From JAHIVB01 sp964574705 (lineage in GTDB: Bacteria; Bacillota_I; Bacilli_A; Izemoplasmatales; Hujiaoplasmataceae), in assembly GCA_964574705.1 (NCBI GenBank), contig CAZNOO010000007.1, positions 1 through 64,000 of the forward strand: a stretch of 64,000 nt of DNA, written 5' to 3'. This document shows positions 8,324 through 17,172 of this stretch, piece by piece. The position numbers were made by a program, and so were the translations under genes. Numbering within the stretch: position 1 is the stretch's first letter; every line of letters starts with the position of its first letter. A model generated the notes under the pieces. The model was not told the DNA's origin and made no database searches. It saw only the letters and a program-made list of their open reading frames with translations.

Positions 8324-9901
8324 ATGAATAAAATGAGAAAAATCATTGCGTTATTTTTGTTTAGTGCAATATTGGCTTTATCTGGATGCTCTTCAGCAGT
8401 AACCACTTACTATAATCAATCATTAGCAGATGAATCTTGGTACGCGGGTCTATATGGAGTGCCTGCGGGAGGGGAAGACACAACAGACACGTTGAACGAG
8501 CAATATAGTGAATATATTGAAAATGCTTATTTTTCAACACTTGACATGCCCGTTTCAACATTTTCAACTGATGTTGATACGGCAAGTTATTCAAATATTA
8601 GAAGAATGCTAAATGATGGGACGCTTCCCACTGCATATGCCGTTCGAATCGAAGAGATGATTAATTATTTTACATATGACTTGGAAGGCCCAGACGGAGA
8701 CGATCCCGTAAAAATCACAACGGAGTTAAGTGTTGCACCATGGAATGAAGATCATCAACTTTTGATGGTTGGACTTAAAACTTCAGAAATCGAATATGAT
8801 GAAACCACTGGCAACAATTTAGTGTTTTTGCTTGATGTATCTGGTAGCATGTCTTCAAGCGACAAGCTTCCCTTACTAAAAAGTGCCATCAAACTTTTAG
8901 TTGATGTCATTCGTCCAAGCGACAGAATTTCGATTGTTGTCTACGCAGGTTCATCAGGAGTTGTATTAGAAGCCGCAGATAGCAACAACAAAGATGATAT
9001 TATTGAAGCTTTAGACAATTTGCAAGCCGGCGGTTCTACTGCTGGTGGTGCAGGAATTGAATTGGCTTATCAAATAGCAGAAAAATATTACATCGAAGGA
9101 GGAAATAACCGCATTATCCTCGGAACAGATGGAGATTTCAATGTTGGAATTTCTAATACTTCAGATTTGGAAGACTTCATCGCAGAAAAGAAAGAATCTG
9201 GCGTATTTCTAAGTGTTTTAGGGTTTGGCACAGGAAATATCCGCGATGATATTATGGAAACCTTGGCCGACAAAGGAAATGGTGTGTATTATTATATTGA
9301 TACTTATCAAGAAGCACAAAAAGTTTTTGTAAATGAATTGGGTGGAACAATGGTTACGTTGGCTAAGGATGTTAAACTCCAAATTGAATTCAATCCTTTA
9401 AACGTAAAAGGATATCGATTAATCGGTTACGAAAATAGAGTATTGAATTATGAAGACTTTAATGATGATACGAAAGATGCTGGAGATCTTGGTTCAGGGC
9501 ATGAAGTTATTGCGTTTTATGAATTGATTCCAGCAGGATCGGACGAAGAGATTAATCCACAAGATTATGAAGTCTTAGAGGATTTAAAATACGATGGAGA
9601 AAATTATTCAAACGAATTAACGACCATCTCCATCCGGTACAAAGAACCGACCACTGAAACGTCTGAACTTATCCAAGACGTCGTGTTAACAAGTGATTAC
9701 ACAGATTCTCCAAGCGAAACATACCGCTTTGCATCCGCAGTCGCAGAATTTGGAATGTTGCTAATCCAATCTCAGTATAAAGGTGCATCTACTTACAACC
9801 AAGTGATACAAAGAGCAGAAAATGCACTTGGCACAGATGAATTCGGTTATCGTGACGAATTCCTTGATTTAGTTTCAATTGCATTCAGTCTGTCAGATTA
9901 A
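8324..9901 (+). CDS. YfbK-like von Willebrand factor type A lipoprotein
   Basis: 525 aa, surface lipoprotein: signal peptide with lipobox ALSGC. After a linker comes the N-terminal domain typical of YfbK-type proteins (FSTDVDTASYSNIRRML), then a VWA domain with the metal-site motif DVSGS (Asp171) and a second acidic site TDGD (about 269). The C-terminal part matches the extension found in the same family. VWA domains bind ligands through a bound metal; the ligand here is unknown. ATG 8324 lies only four bases after GGAG, so ATG 8333 (MRKI) is an equally possible start. It is divergent from the two-component operon and carries the strongest regulator site in the window. Confidence 0.88.
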   Translation: MNKMRKIIALFLFSAILALSGCSSAVTTYYNQSLADESWYAGLYGVPAGGEDTTDTLNEQYSEYIENAYFSTLDMPVSTFSTDVDTASYSNIRRMLNDGTLPTAYAVRIEEMINYFTYDLEGPDGDDPVKITTELSVAPWNEDHQLLMVGLKTSEIEYDETTGNNLVFLLDVSGSMSSSDKLPLLKSAIKLLVDVIRPSDRISIVVYAGSSGVVLEAADSNNKDDIIEALDNLQAGGSTAGGAGIELAYQIAEKYYIEGGNNRIILGTDGDFNVGISNTSDLEDFIAEKKESGVFLSVLGFGTGNIRDDIMETLADKGNGVYYYIDTYQEAQKVFVNELGGTMVTLAKDVKLQIEFNPLNVKGYRLIGYENRVLNYEDFNDDTKDAGDLGSGHEVIAFYELIPAGSDEEINPQDYEVLEDLKYDGENYSNELTTISIRYKEPTTETSELIQDVVLTSDYTDSPSETYRFASAVAEFGMLLIQSQYKGASTYNQVIQRAENALGTDEFGYRDEFLDLVSIAFSLSD

Positions 9902-9916
9902 TACAATCGAAATCTC

Positions 9917-9950
9917 AAAATAAGTTCCTCTCCTTGGAACTTATTTTTTT
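9917..9950 (+). terminator. Rho-independent terminator
   Basis: AAAATAAGTTCC (9917-9928) pairs with GGAACTTATTTT (9936-9947), then T. It ends the VWA gene. Confidence 0.9.
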
Positions 9951-9974
9951 CTATATCAGTATAAGTCATTCATC

Positions 9975-10004
9975 GTGACTTGCTGAAAAGGTCTATGGTA
10001 TAAT
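9975..10004 (+). promoter_or_regulatory. Promoter of the cupin gene
   Basis: GTGACT (9975-9980), an 18-base spacer and TATAAT (9999-10004) with the extended -10 TGG before it. Confidence 0.6.
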
Positions 10005-10048
10005 AACGATATAAAGAATTAATTAGTCATTCATATGGAGGTATTCCA

Positions 10049-10399
10049 ATGCCAGTAGGAAATATTATTGATTTAGTCAGCAAAGAAATAAAGTCAAGTG
10101 ATGCTCAACAAGCTTCAATGAAGGTTTTAGTTTCGCCCAAGGAAGGTTGGGATAACTACGTCATGAGAGTTATTGAGGTTCAAAAAGATGGTTTTACCCC
10201 AAAACACGCTCATCCTTGGCCACACATCAACTACATTCTTGAAGGAACCGGCGAATTGTCGATTGATGGAGTCATCCATCCTGTAACATCTGGGTCCTAT
10301 GCGTATGTGCCAATGAATGCATTGCACCAGTTCAAAAATGCCGGAGAACAACCATTTAAATTCATTTGCATCGTTCCAAAAGAAGGACATATCTACTAA
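10049..10399 (+). CDS. Small cupin-domain protein
   Basis: 116 aa, a single cupin_2 barrel and cytoplasmic. Motif 1 is visible as PKHAHPWPHINYILEGTGEL, with the His residues that hold a metal, and motif 2 contains NALHQFKN with the remaining His. Proteins of this size act as isomerases, sugar-binding proteins or dioxygenase-like enzymes, and the sequence does not tell which. ATG 10049 follows GGAGG at 10036-10040. It is a single-gene transcript between its own promoter and a bidirectional terminator. Confidence 0.82.
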   Translation: MPVGNIIDLVSKEIKSSDAQQASMKVLVSPKEGWDNYVMRVIEVQKDGFTPKHAHPWPHINYILEGTGELSIDGVIHPVTSGSYAYVPMNALHQFKNAGEQPFKFICIVPKEGHIY

Positions 10400-10407
10400 T
10401 ATAATTT

Positions 10408-10445
10408 AAAAGGTAATCCAGTTCATCGGATTACCTTTTCATTTT
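10408..10445. terminator. Bidirectional terminator
   Basis: AAAAGGTAATCC (10408-10419) and GGATTACCTTTT (10428-10439) form a 12-bp stem between the convergent cupin and DUF1893 genes. Confidence 0.85.
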
Positions 10446-10863
10446 ATTTTGTTAAATTAGATAATGCCCTCAATATGGCCGCATATCCTTTATGAATATC
10501 ATGAATTTCGAGAACGGAGCTCTCAATTGGACATCTTCCATCCTTATTTCTATTGACAATAAAAGGCACAAGTTTGTCATAATGTACAATCAAATGATAC
10601 TCTTTTGCTAAATCTAATGCCGCTTCAGATATAATTGGTGTAAACAGTTCTGTCGCGTTAATTAATATTGCTAGCAACACGGCACCTCTGCCCATGATTT
10701 TATCAATGACGGTCAAGTTCTTCTTAGATGAATCATATAATTTATAAAAATCAAGTAAAGGCTTGACTCCGCTAGATTCTGAAGTAAAAATAACATCATG
10801 ATCTTCTAAAACAATACACGTCATTTTTGGGTTTTCATGCAATTTACTCATATAATTAATCAT
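10444..10863 (-). CDS. DUF1893 (TM1506-like) protein
   Basis: 139 aa. It resembles the DUF1893 family, whose structural prototype TM1506 has a cytidine-deaminase-like fold but no proven reaction. Recognisable parts are IMGRGAVLLAIL in the middle and RCPIESSVLEI near the C-terminus. A longer frame begins with TTG at 10884. ATG 10863 overlaps the end of the ECF gene by eight bases and is chosen because tight coupling is typical and the longer start has no ribosome site. Co-transcription with an ECF S-component suggests that it processes what the transporter imports; that is inference. Confidence 0.72.
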   Translation of the reverse strand: MINYMSKLHENPKMTCIVLEDHDVIFTSESSGVKPLLDFYKLYDSSKKNLTVIDKIMGRGAVLLAILINATELFTPIISEAALDLAKEYHLIVHYDKLVPFIVNRNKDGRCPIESSVLEIHDIHKGYAAILRALSNLTK

Positions 10864-11368
10864 AAACTCGCCTACTTTTTTCAATTAGTTTAACTGATAA
10901 AGGTACAACCACAATTTGAAGTGCAATTCCTGGAAGACCGATAATGAACATTCCTAAGGTTCCAAATAGTGGAGGAAAAGACAAATCAAAAAGACGAATC
11001 ATCAACTGAATCACGAGTAATGCCACACCCATTCCCAAAAGCTTCGCCATCAGAAAAGATACATAGATATTCATTTTCTTGTTGTGGTATAAGAACCCAG
11101 AAACAAGCCCATATACAGCAAGTTCAAATATCATATATGTGGCAATCAATAATGGCGGCATACCGATAAATACCCCTACGACAACAGAGACTAATGCGAT
11201 CAGCAGCCCACTCAATGGCCCGAGTAACATCGCCCCAATAAACACAGGCAAATGCATCGGTAGCAACATGCTTCCCAAACTGCTTCCTCCGATAAGATGA
11301 ACTGCTTGAGGCAAAACAATCCCTATAGCCACAAATAGACCGGTTAAAATCATTTTTCTAGTTGTCAT
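10856..11368 (-). CDS. ECF transporter S-component
   Basis: 170 aa, five to six membrane helices. The N-terminus with MILTGLFVAIG, followed by a PMHLPVF stretch, is characteristic of S-components of energy-coupling factor vitamin transporters, which bind the substrate and dock on a shared EcfAAT module. No EcfA or EcfT genes are in this window, so it must use a module encoded elsewhere. The substrate cannot be named from sequence. ATG 11368 follows GGAGG. It leads a two-gene operon with the DUF1893 gene, driven by a TTGATT/TATAGT promoter. Confidence 0.85.
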   Translation of the reverse strand: MTTRKMILTGLFVAIGIVLPQAVHLIGGSSLGSMLLPMHLPVFIGAMLLGPLSGLLIALVSVVVGVFIGMPPLLIATYMIFELAVYGLVSGFLYHNKKMNIYVSFLMAKLLGMGVALLVIQLMIRLFDLSFPPLFGTLGMFIIGLPGIALQIVVVPLSVKLIEKSRRVYD

Positions 11369-11399
11369 TATTATCTTCCTCCGTCAAAAGTCTGTAATA

Positions 11400-11428
11400 A
11401 CTATAACCGATTTATTGGAATAAATCAA
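11400..11428 (-). promoter_or_regulatory. Promoter of the ECF-DUF1893 operon
   Basis: On the minus strand TTGATT (11428-11423), a 17-base spacer and TATAGT (11405-11400). No riboswitch fold is evident in the short leader. Confidence 0.55.
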
Positions 11429-11531
11429 CTTAGAAACATCTTAACTTTAGTGCTAGATTCGCAAACAATGAAAGGTAAAAACAGTAAAAGATGAAAAAAA
11501 ACTCCTATTCTTGTAAAAATCAGTCTATTGA

Positions 11532-11560
11532 TTGTATGGGATTTTTTCGCGTGGTATAAT
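11532..11560 (+). promoter_or_regulatory. Promoter of the ROK/PIG-L operon
   Basis: TTGTAT (11532-11537), a 17-base spacer and TATAAT (11555-11560), with an extended -10 TGG. Confidence 0.65.
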
Positions 11561-11594
11561 ACACTCAACAATTCAATTTAAGGTGGAGTGAAAA

Positions 11595-12998
11595 ATGCCA
11601 TTTTCTTTTAATCAAAAACCAAATAAAAAATTGCATCTCGATCCATTCTTTGTACCATTAGCGCTTGCGAACAAAGAATATCTATCTGCAGTTAATAATT
11701 CAGAAAATCCTACTACGGTTCTTATAGCAATTGAACGTAGCAATGGATTCATCTCAACATTTAATACATCTGTGTTTGGAGAAGAATCTCAAGCGGATGC
11801 AAATTTCATCTTCATCGAACGTTTGGTAAAAACATTGGTTTGGATTAAGGGCGGATGGAAAGTGTATTACTGCGGGCCAAAAGACCTGGGATTACGGTTG
11901 CAAATTGCATATATTAAAAATGGAATTAGGGATTTCGACTCGGAATTTATGTCTTCGATTTATGGAGAAAGCTTCGAAGTTGTGATTGTTGGAATAGATG
12001 AATTTCCGAAACCATTTGAATCCTCTACGCCCGTTGGAAGACATTTAGACGGTTATCGAATCGGATTCGATGCTGGAGGAAGCGACCGAAAGGTTTCTGC
12101 AGTTGTCAATGGTAAAGCAATATTCAGCGAAGAGGTAATATGGCATCCAAAACTTCAATCTAATCCAGAATATCATTATCAAGAAATTCTGAGTTCAATG
12201 AAAAAAGCTGCTTCGTATCTTCCAAAAGTAGATGCCATTGGCGTAAGCGCAGCAGGAATCTACATTGACAACCAAGTACGTGCAGCATCTCTTTTCATCA
12301 AAGTACCAAAAACAGAATTCGAATTGAAAGTTAAAAATATGTTTTTAGATATTGCCCACGAGATGGGTGATGTTCCAATAGAAGTCGCAAATGATGGCGA
12401 TGTCACCGCTCTTGCAGGAGCGATGAGTTTGGGAACAAATAAAGTGCTAGGGATTGCGATGGGAACCAGTCAGGCAGCAGGATACGTTGACGAAGCTGGC
12501 AACATCACAGGTTGGCTGAATGAACTTGCATTTGTACCTGTTGATTACAATCTAATGTCCGCAATCGACGATTGGTCAAAGGACTATGGATGCGGAGTCA
12601 ATTATTTTTCACAAGATGCGGTCATTCGATTGGCAAAGAACGCAGAAATTGAGATTGACGAAACACTCACTCCTGCAGAAAAACTTTCCAACATACAGAA
12701 TCTGCTCGAAGAAGGAAATCCAAAAGCTAAAGAAATTTTCGATACAATCGGTGTATACTTGGGCTATAGTATTGCATATTATTCTCAATTCTATGACATT
12801 GACACCGTTTTGATTTTAGGAAGGGTTTCCTCAAAAACAGCAGGAACAAGAATACTAAAACTTGCGAAGTCGATTCTAAAGGATGAATTCCCCATCATAA
12901 GTCAAAAGATCAGATTGATTTTACCAGATGAAAAAAGCAGACGAGTGGGTCAATCAATCGCCGCAGCTAGCCTACCCATGATTAGAAAGGTGGATTAA
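11595..12998 (+). CDS. ROK-family protein with extra N-terminal domain
   Basis: 467 aa. About 150 N-terminal residues, which I do not recognise, precede an actin-like ROK/sugar-kinase fold: phosphate-1 motif GFDAGGSDRK, then GVSAAGIY, EVANDGDVTALAGA and GIAMGTSQAAGY. The ROK zinc motif CxCGxxGC is degraded: GCGVNYFS stands in its place. Family members phosphorylate sugars or amino-sugars, and some are regulators, but there is no helix-turn-helix here. The next gene, two bases on, is a PIG-L deacetylase, so a role in amino-sugar metabolism is a reasonable inference. ATG 11595 follows GGTGGAG. Confidence 0.8.
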   Translation: MPFSFNQKPNKKLHLDPFFVPLALANKEYLSAVNNSENPTTVLIAIERSNGFISTFNTSVFGEESQADANFIFIERLVKTLVWIKGGWKVYYCGPKDLGLRLQIAYIKNGIRDFDSEFMSSIYGESFEVVIVGIDEFPKPFESSTPVGRHLDGYRIGFDAGGSDRKVSAVVNGKAIFSEEVIWHPKLQSNPEYHYQEILSSMKKAASYLPKVDAIGVSAAGIYIDNQVRAASLFIKVPKTEFELKVKNMFLDIAHEMGDVPIEVANDGDVTALAGAMSLGTNKVLGIAMGTSQAAGYVDEAGNITGWLNELAFVPVDYNLMSAIDDWSKDYGCGVNYFSQDAVIRLAKNAEIEIDETLTPAEKLSNIQNLLEEGNPKAKEIFDTIGVYLGYSIAYYSQFYDIDTVLILGRVSSKTAGTRILKLAKSILKDEFPIISQKIRLILPDEKSRRVGQSIAAASLPMIRKVD

Positions 12999-12999
12999 C

Positions 13000-13851
13000 A
13001 TGTTATTCTACAAACCGAAAGCAGAATTATTTATTCCAGATCATTCAAAAGAATCTGATGCCTTGAAAAGAGCCACCCACATGTCAATTGCCGCTCATCA
13101 AGACGATATCGAAATCATGGCATACGATGGCATCATCAAATGTTATGATAAACAAGACAAATGGTTCTCGGGCGTCGTAGTTACCAATGGATCCGGAAGT
13201 GCTCGGGAAGGTCTCTATAAAAACTTCACAGATGAAGAAATGATGAATGTAAGAAGAGAAGAACAAAAGAAAGCATCCGTTATCGGAAAATTTGGGTCAC
13301 TTGTTCTACTTGATTATTCCAGCAAAGAGACCAAAAATCCCTCGCAAGATATTTTAGTGAAGGAACTTGCAGAAATTCTTCGTATGACGAAGCCCGAAGT
13401 CTTGTACACTCATAACCTTGCTGATAAACATGATACTCATATAGCTGTTGCGACAAAGACGATTCAAGCTGTAAGATTGCTTCCAAAAGAAGATCGTCCG
13501 AAACAGTTCTATGGGTGTGAAGTATGGAGAGGTCTTGACTGGATGATGGATTCTGATAAGATTTTATTTGATGTCTCGCAAAATCCTGAATTGGCAGCTG
13601 AATTACTCTCTGTGTTTGAATCTCAAATCATCGGTGGAAAAAGATATGATTTAGCTACGCTAGGAAGAAGACTTGCAAATGCAACCTATACTTCTTCTCA
13701 TACTGTGGATCAAGCAAAAGCAATTATCTATGCTATGGATTTATTACCATTGATTGAAGATGATTCGTTAGATATCTCCGATTACATTGAATCTTTCATT
13801 ACCCGCTTCAAAAACGACGTAATAGATAAGTTAAGAAAAAACATTAAATAA
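13000..13851 (+). CDS. PIG-L/LmbE-family deacetylase
   Basis: 283 aa. The metal-binding motif of N-acetylglucosaminyl deacetylases, normally AHPDDxE, appears as AHQDDIE (His33, Asp35, Asp36), and the third ligand region is seen in THNLADKHDTH. Family members remove acetyl from GlcNAc-linked compounds with zinc (GlcNAc-PI, GlcNAc-malate in bacillithiol synthesis, chitobiose). There is no signal peptide, so it acts in the cytoplasm. It sits directly behind the ROK gene with AGGTGG before ATG 13000, which indicates an operon. The Pro to Gln change in the motif is unusual. Confidence 0.85.
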   Translation: MLFYKPKAELFIPDHSKESDALKRATHMSIAAHQDDIEIMAYDGIIKCYDKQDKWFSGVVVTNGSGSAREGLYKNFTDEEMMNVRREEQKKASVIGKFGSLVLLDYSSKETKNPSQDILVKELAEILRMTKPEVLYTHNLADKHDTHIAVATKTIQAVRLLPKEDRPKQFYGCEVWRGLDWMMDSDKILFDVSQNPELAAELLSVFESQIIGGKRYDLATLGRRLANATYTSSHTVDQAKAIIYAMDLLPLIEDDSLDISDYIESFITRFKNDVIDKLRKNIK

Positions 13852-13858
13852 AATTTCT

Positions 13859-13899
13859 AAGCGGTTGTCTATCATTTTCTGATAGCATTCGCTTTTTTT
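13859..13899 (+). terminator. Rho-independent terminator
   Basis: AAGCG...CTATCA (13859-13874) pairs with TGATAG...CGCTT (13880-13894), followed by a T run. It ends the ROK/PIG-L operon. Confidence 0.85.
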
Positions 13900-13969
13900 A
13901 TGATTCAAATTACCTCGAAACTTCAAACGAATTTGATATACTATTCTTAAAGGGAAGGATGTGCGTTGA

Positions 13970-14407
13970 ATGAGACTATGGCATAAAGATTTGATTCCAA
14001 TTTTACCTCGCCAACAATTGTTGGGACAATGGAGAGAACTGTTCGCGATCTATCACGACTTGTTGAAAGAAAAAAAGGGAGAAAAAAAGAAAACTGCTTT
14101 TGCACACAGACATCCACTTGTCAACTATGTGAATAATTATGGTATAGATCATCTTTTGAGTTATGGCTTATTAATTCTTTCTGAATTTGAAATCAGAGGT
14201 TATAAAGCGAGTCAAAATCTGATTAATGAAATCCAAACAAACTCGCCAGTCAAACTTAATTTGATTTTCGATTTAGATCATACGGATGAGTACCTTGAAA
14301 TCTGTTACTACAATTTAAAAGAAAAATACATGAGGGGTTTGATTGTTCCTGAGGCTTGGAAAAAGATTGAAAATAAATGGAATATACTGAAAGAAAAGAC
14401 CGCTTAA
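13970..14407 (+). CDS. Pyrimidine-dimer DNA glycosylase-like protein
   Basis: 145 aa. The N-terminus MRLWHKDLIPILPRQQLLGQ followed by WREL, and the later HPLVNYV, match the bacterial proteins annotated as pyrimidine dimer DNA glycosylases (PF03013/TIGR02328 type), distant relatives of T4 endonuclease V, which removes UV dimers. The T4 enzyme uses Thr2 as nucleophile; here residue 2 is Arg, so whether this group has the same activity is open. ATG 13970 follows GGGAAGG, with a possible -10 TATACT at 13937-13942. Single gene. Confidence 0.65.
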   Translation: MRLWHKDLIPILPRQQLLGQWRELFAIYHDLLKEKKGEKKKTAFAHRHPLVNYVNNYGIDHLLSYGLLILSEFEIRGYKASQNLINEIQTNSPVKLNLIFDLDHTDEYLEICYYNLKEKYMRGLIVPEAWKKIENKWNILKEKTA

Positions 14408-14427
14408 AATGAAAAACATCAATACGC

Positions 14428-14455
14428 TTGTATATCGTATTGGAAGTGATATAAT
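14428..14455 (+). promoter_or_regulatory. Promoter of the DUF2892 gene
   Basis: TTGTAT (14428-14433), a 16-base spacer and an extended -10 TGATATAAT (hexamer 14450-14455). Confidence 0.65.
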
Positions 14456-14485
14456 GAAATCAAAAGAAAAGGAGATGAATTATAT

Positions 14486-14704
14486 ATGTATATCATTAAA
14501 GGTAAAGGATCGCTTGCTAGATTAATCGCTGGTGTTCTTGTTATCGCAAGTGTTGCTTTAGGTTATTGGGTTAGTCCTTTCTTCTTCTTGCTTACACTAT
14601 TCGTTGGAACCATGCTTATACTGAGCTTCGTTGTTGGATATTGTCCATCAGAACTTCTGTTGAAAGCATTAAAAGTTGAAGAAAGAGTACCAACAAAAAA
14701 ATAA
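14486..14704 (+). CDS. DUF2892-type small membrane protein
   Basis: 72 aa with two hydrophobic helices (about 11-28 and 31-50) and a conserved GYCP between the second helix and the C-terminus. This is the plan of DUF2892 proteins, found alone or fused to rhodanese domains as in YgaP; their role is unclear, and the Cys suggests a link to sulfur chemistry. ATG 14486 follows AAGGAG. It has its own promoter, and the stop codon lies in the terminator stem. Confidence 0.75.
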   Translation: MYIIKGKGSLARLIAGVLVIASVALGYWVSPFFFLLTLFVGTMLILSFVVGYCPSELLLKALKVEERVPTKK

Positions 14705-14730
14705 GACTAGTTCATCTAGTCTTTTTTTTT
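14703..14730 (+). terminator. Rho-independent terminator
   Basis: AAGACTAG (14703-14710), loop TTCAT, CTAGTCTT (14716-14723), then T. Confidence 0.92.
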
Positions 14731-14762
14731 GAATTGAAACAAACAAAATAATAATAGATAAA

Positions 14763-14792
14763 TCGATAAGAATATAAAATGGATGGTATAAT
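14763..14792 (+). promoter_or_regulatory. Promoter of the U32-bmrCD operon
   Basis: TCGATA (14763-14768), an 18-base spacer and TATAAT (14787-14792) with extended TGG. Confidence 0.55.
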
Positions 14793-14820
14793 ATTGTTGA
14801 TATGAAATGAGGTGAAACGT

Positions 14821-17172
14821 ATGAAACAAATTGAACTTCTTGCCCCTGCGGGTGACAGGTTATCCTTTATTGGAGCAATCAACGCAGGAGCAAATGCGGT
14901 GTACTTGTCAGGCAAGAAATTTGGAGCAAGATCATACGCTTCCAACTTCGAGACTGATGAAATCATCGCTTCAATTGAATACGCTCATTTAAGAAATGTG
15001 GCAGTGTACGTTACAATTAACACGGTCGTTTATGATTATGAAATTCAATCATTATTAGCTTATACTGACGAGCTTGTTAAGCATCAGGTTGACGCAATCA
15101 TCATACAAGATTTAGGACTGCTTGAGTTATTTACTCAACGCTATCCAGATACAGATATTCATGCTTCAACACAAATGAACACACTAAATGTTAATCAAGC
15201 AAAGTTCTTAAAATCGATGGGCGTAAAAAGAATTATTCTAGCAAGAGAAACATCGATTGAAATGATTAAAAAAATTAAGAAGGAAGTCGACATTGAACTT
15301 GAAGTTTTTGTTCATGGAGCGCTCTGTATATCCTATTCAGGCAATTGTTTATTCAGTTCTATGATTGGAGGCCGTTCTGGAAATCGTGGAGAATGCGCCC
15401 AATCCTGCCGTCTCCCGTATCAACTATTGAAGGATGGAGTCCTAATCGAGCCTAATTCGTACCTTCTTTCTGCAAAAGACCTCATAACAATCGACAAAAT
15501 ATCTGAACTAGTTGAGTCCGGAGTTGATGCTTTAAAAATAGAAGGTAGGATGAGAAAACCTGAATATGTTATTCAAACAGTACTCTCATACAAAAATGCA
15601 ATAAATAAAATTTATCTGGACACCACTTTAGATGTAGACCAAGAAATAGACAAATTAGTTAGAGTATTCAATCGTGGCCAAACTAGGGGATATCTTTTTT
15701 TTGAGACTCCTAAAAATATAGTAAACTCAGACCGTCCAAATCATATTGGTATCCCTGTTGGAAAAGTGATTGATTGCTTCAGAGGAAAGGTCACTGTTAC
15801 CCTGACAGACACCCTTCGAGTGAATGACGGAATTCGCTTCCTAGGACATAAAGATATAGGGATGGGCGTATCTCGAATTCTTTCTAACGGACATACCGTT
15901 TCTCAAGCTTTTGCCGGCGAAACCATTATAATAGACTCACCTGAGTATATTGATCCTGAATCGCAAGTTCTTAAAACGTTAGATATCGAATTGGAAAATT
16001 CACTACAGATATACACCGATGAGTTTAGTAAGCACATCTACTTAAATGGTACGATTACAGCTTATTTGAACTGCAATTTAAAAATGAACGCATCTGACTT
16101 ATTCGGTCATAACTGGGAAGTATTTTCAGATTTTATTATTCCCAATGCCTCCAGTCATCCTGTTACTATCAATGATTTAAAAACTCATTTTTCAAAACTT
16201 GGAAACTCTCCATTTGAGTGGGATAACTTGCTTATTGAGACAGACGAACAAGGATTCATTCCTGTGAAAATCATGAATGAGTTGAGAAGAGATTTGGTTG
16301 ATAAAATCACTGAAACAATACTATCTAGAAAATCTAAGACCATTCAAGAGTTCATACCAATACCTGCAATTCAAATTGAAGTTTCTGGTCCATCAATTAT
16401 TGTGTCAGTTCAGAGTGAACAGCAATTTGATGCAGCTATCGAGATGGGTATCAAGGATATCTATGTTACTGACAACTTGACTCCAAATCAAATGTTATAT
16501 CCCGAAATTTGCATTTACAATCGTAAGAGAAGAATTTGGTCGAAAGACGATTCAACACACTTCGGTCATTCAGTTATCTCTGAGATTGGTCACCTCTATA
16601 AACATAATACAACAGATACCATCGTTACAGATGAATTCTTAAATGTTACTAATATTCACGCACTGCATTTTCTTCTACACCATGGAGCGAAGAGAGTTAC
16701 TCTTTCTCCAGAAGCCAATAGAGAAACTGCTGAGTCTATCTTCAAAAACTATGTTGCATACTACAATGAAATTCCAAATATTGAAAAAGTCGTCTATGGC
16801 CGCGAAGAGTTAATGATAAGCAAATATTGTCCAATCGCAAAAACATATGATACCAATTTAGGATGTAATCTATGTTATGAAAATCAATACTCATTAAGAG
16901 ATCGAAAAGGGGCAGAGTACCCTTTGATTAACGACGGGGTTTGCAACATTAAAATAATGCACTCTAAACCTTTGGTGTTGATTGACTATCTTCATCTCTT
17001 TATCCAAAATGGAATTAACACCTTAAGATTAAATTTTACAATTGAAGACAAGCAAACTACTTTGGACGTCATCGCTGCCTATAAAAATGCGATGAATCAT
17101 CTTCCTTATTCTCTTTCAAGAGAGAATGTGACTACAGGAAGATTTAATTCAAACATTGCAGGTTCATTATGA
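14821..17172 (+). CDS. U32 peptidase-family protein (RlhA/YdcP-like)
   Basis: 783 aa, cytoplasmic. The N-terminal half is the U32 domain: IELLAPAGD at the start, the signature VHGALCISYSGNCLFSS, then GRSGNRGECAQSC, with clustered Cys that may bind a metal cluster. The C-terminal half carries further Cys (CPIAK, LGCNLC) and DGVCNIK as in the long members. Although named peptidases, characterised members RlhA and TrhP take part in hydroxylation of C2501 of 23S rRNA and of tRNA U34, and the long form resembles RlhA. ATG 14821 is preferred over GTG 14812 because AGGTGA precedes it at the right distance. Its stop overlaps the start of bmrC (ATGA). Confidence 0.85.
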   Translation: MKQIELLAPAGDRLSFIGAINAGANAVYLSGKKFGARSYASNFETDEIIASIEYAHLRNVAVYVTINTVVYDYEIQSLLAYTDELVKHQVDAIIIQDLGLLELFTQRYPDTDIHASTQMNTLNVNQAKFLKSMGVKRIILARETSIEMIKKIKKEVDIELEVFVHGALCISYSGNCLFSSMIGGRSGNRGECAQSCRLPYQLLKDGVLIEPNSYLLSAKDLITIDKISELVESGVDALKIEGRMRKPEYVIQTVLSYKNAINKIYLDTTLDVDQEIDKLVRVFNRGQTRGYLFFETPKNIVNSDRPNHIGIPVGKVIDCFRGKVTVTLTDTLRVNDGIRFLGHKDIGMGVSRILSNGHTVSQAFAGETIIIDSPEYIDPESQVLKTLDIELENSLQIYTDEFSKHIYLNGTITAYLNCNLKMNASDLFGHNWEVFSDFIIPNASSHPVTINDLKTHFSKLGNSPFEWDNLLIETDEQGFIPVKIMNELRRDLVDKITETILSRKSKTIQEFIPIPAIQIEVSGPSIIVSVQSEQQFDAAIEMGIKDIYVTDNLTPNQMLYPEICIYNRKRRIWSKDDSTHFGHSVISEIGHLYKHNTTDTIVTDEFLNVTNIHALHFLLHHGAKRVTLSPEANRETAESIFKNYVAYYNEIPNIEKVVYGREELMISKYCPIAKTYDTNLGCNLCYENQYSLRDRKGAEYPLINDGVCNIKIMHSKPLVLIDYLHLFIQNGINTLRLNFTIEDKQTTLDVIAAYKNAMNHLPYSLSRENVTTGRFNSNIAGSL

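Noticed and set aside
11369..11594. Riboswitch before the ECF S-component
   Set aside because: The promoter places the transcript start only about 25-30 bases before the gene, too short for a riboswitch, and no known motif is seen.
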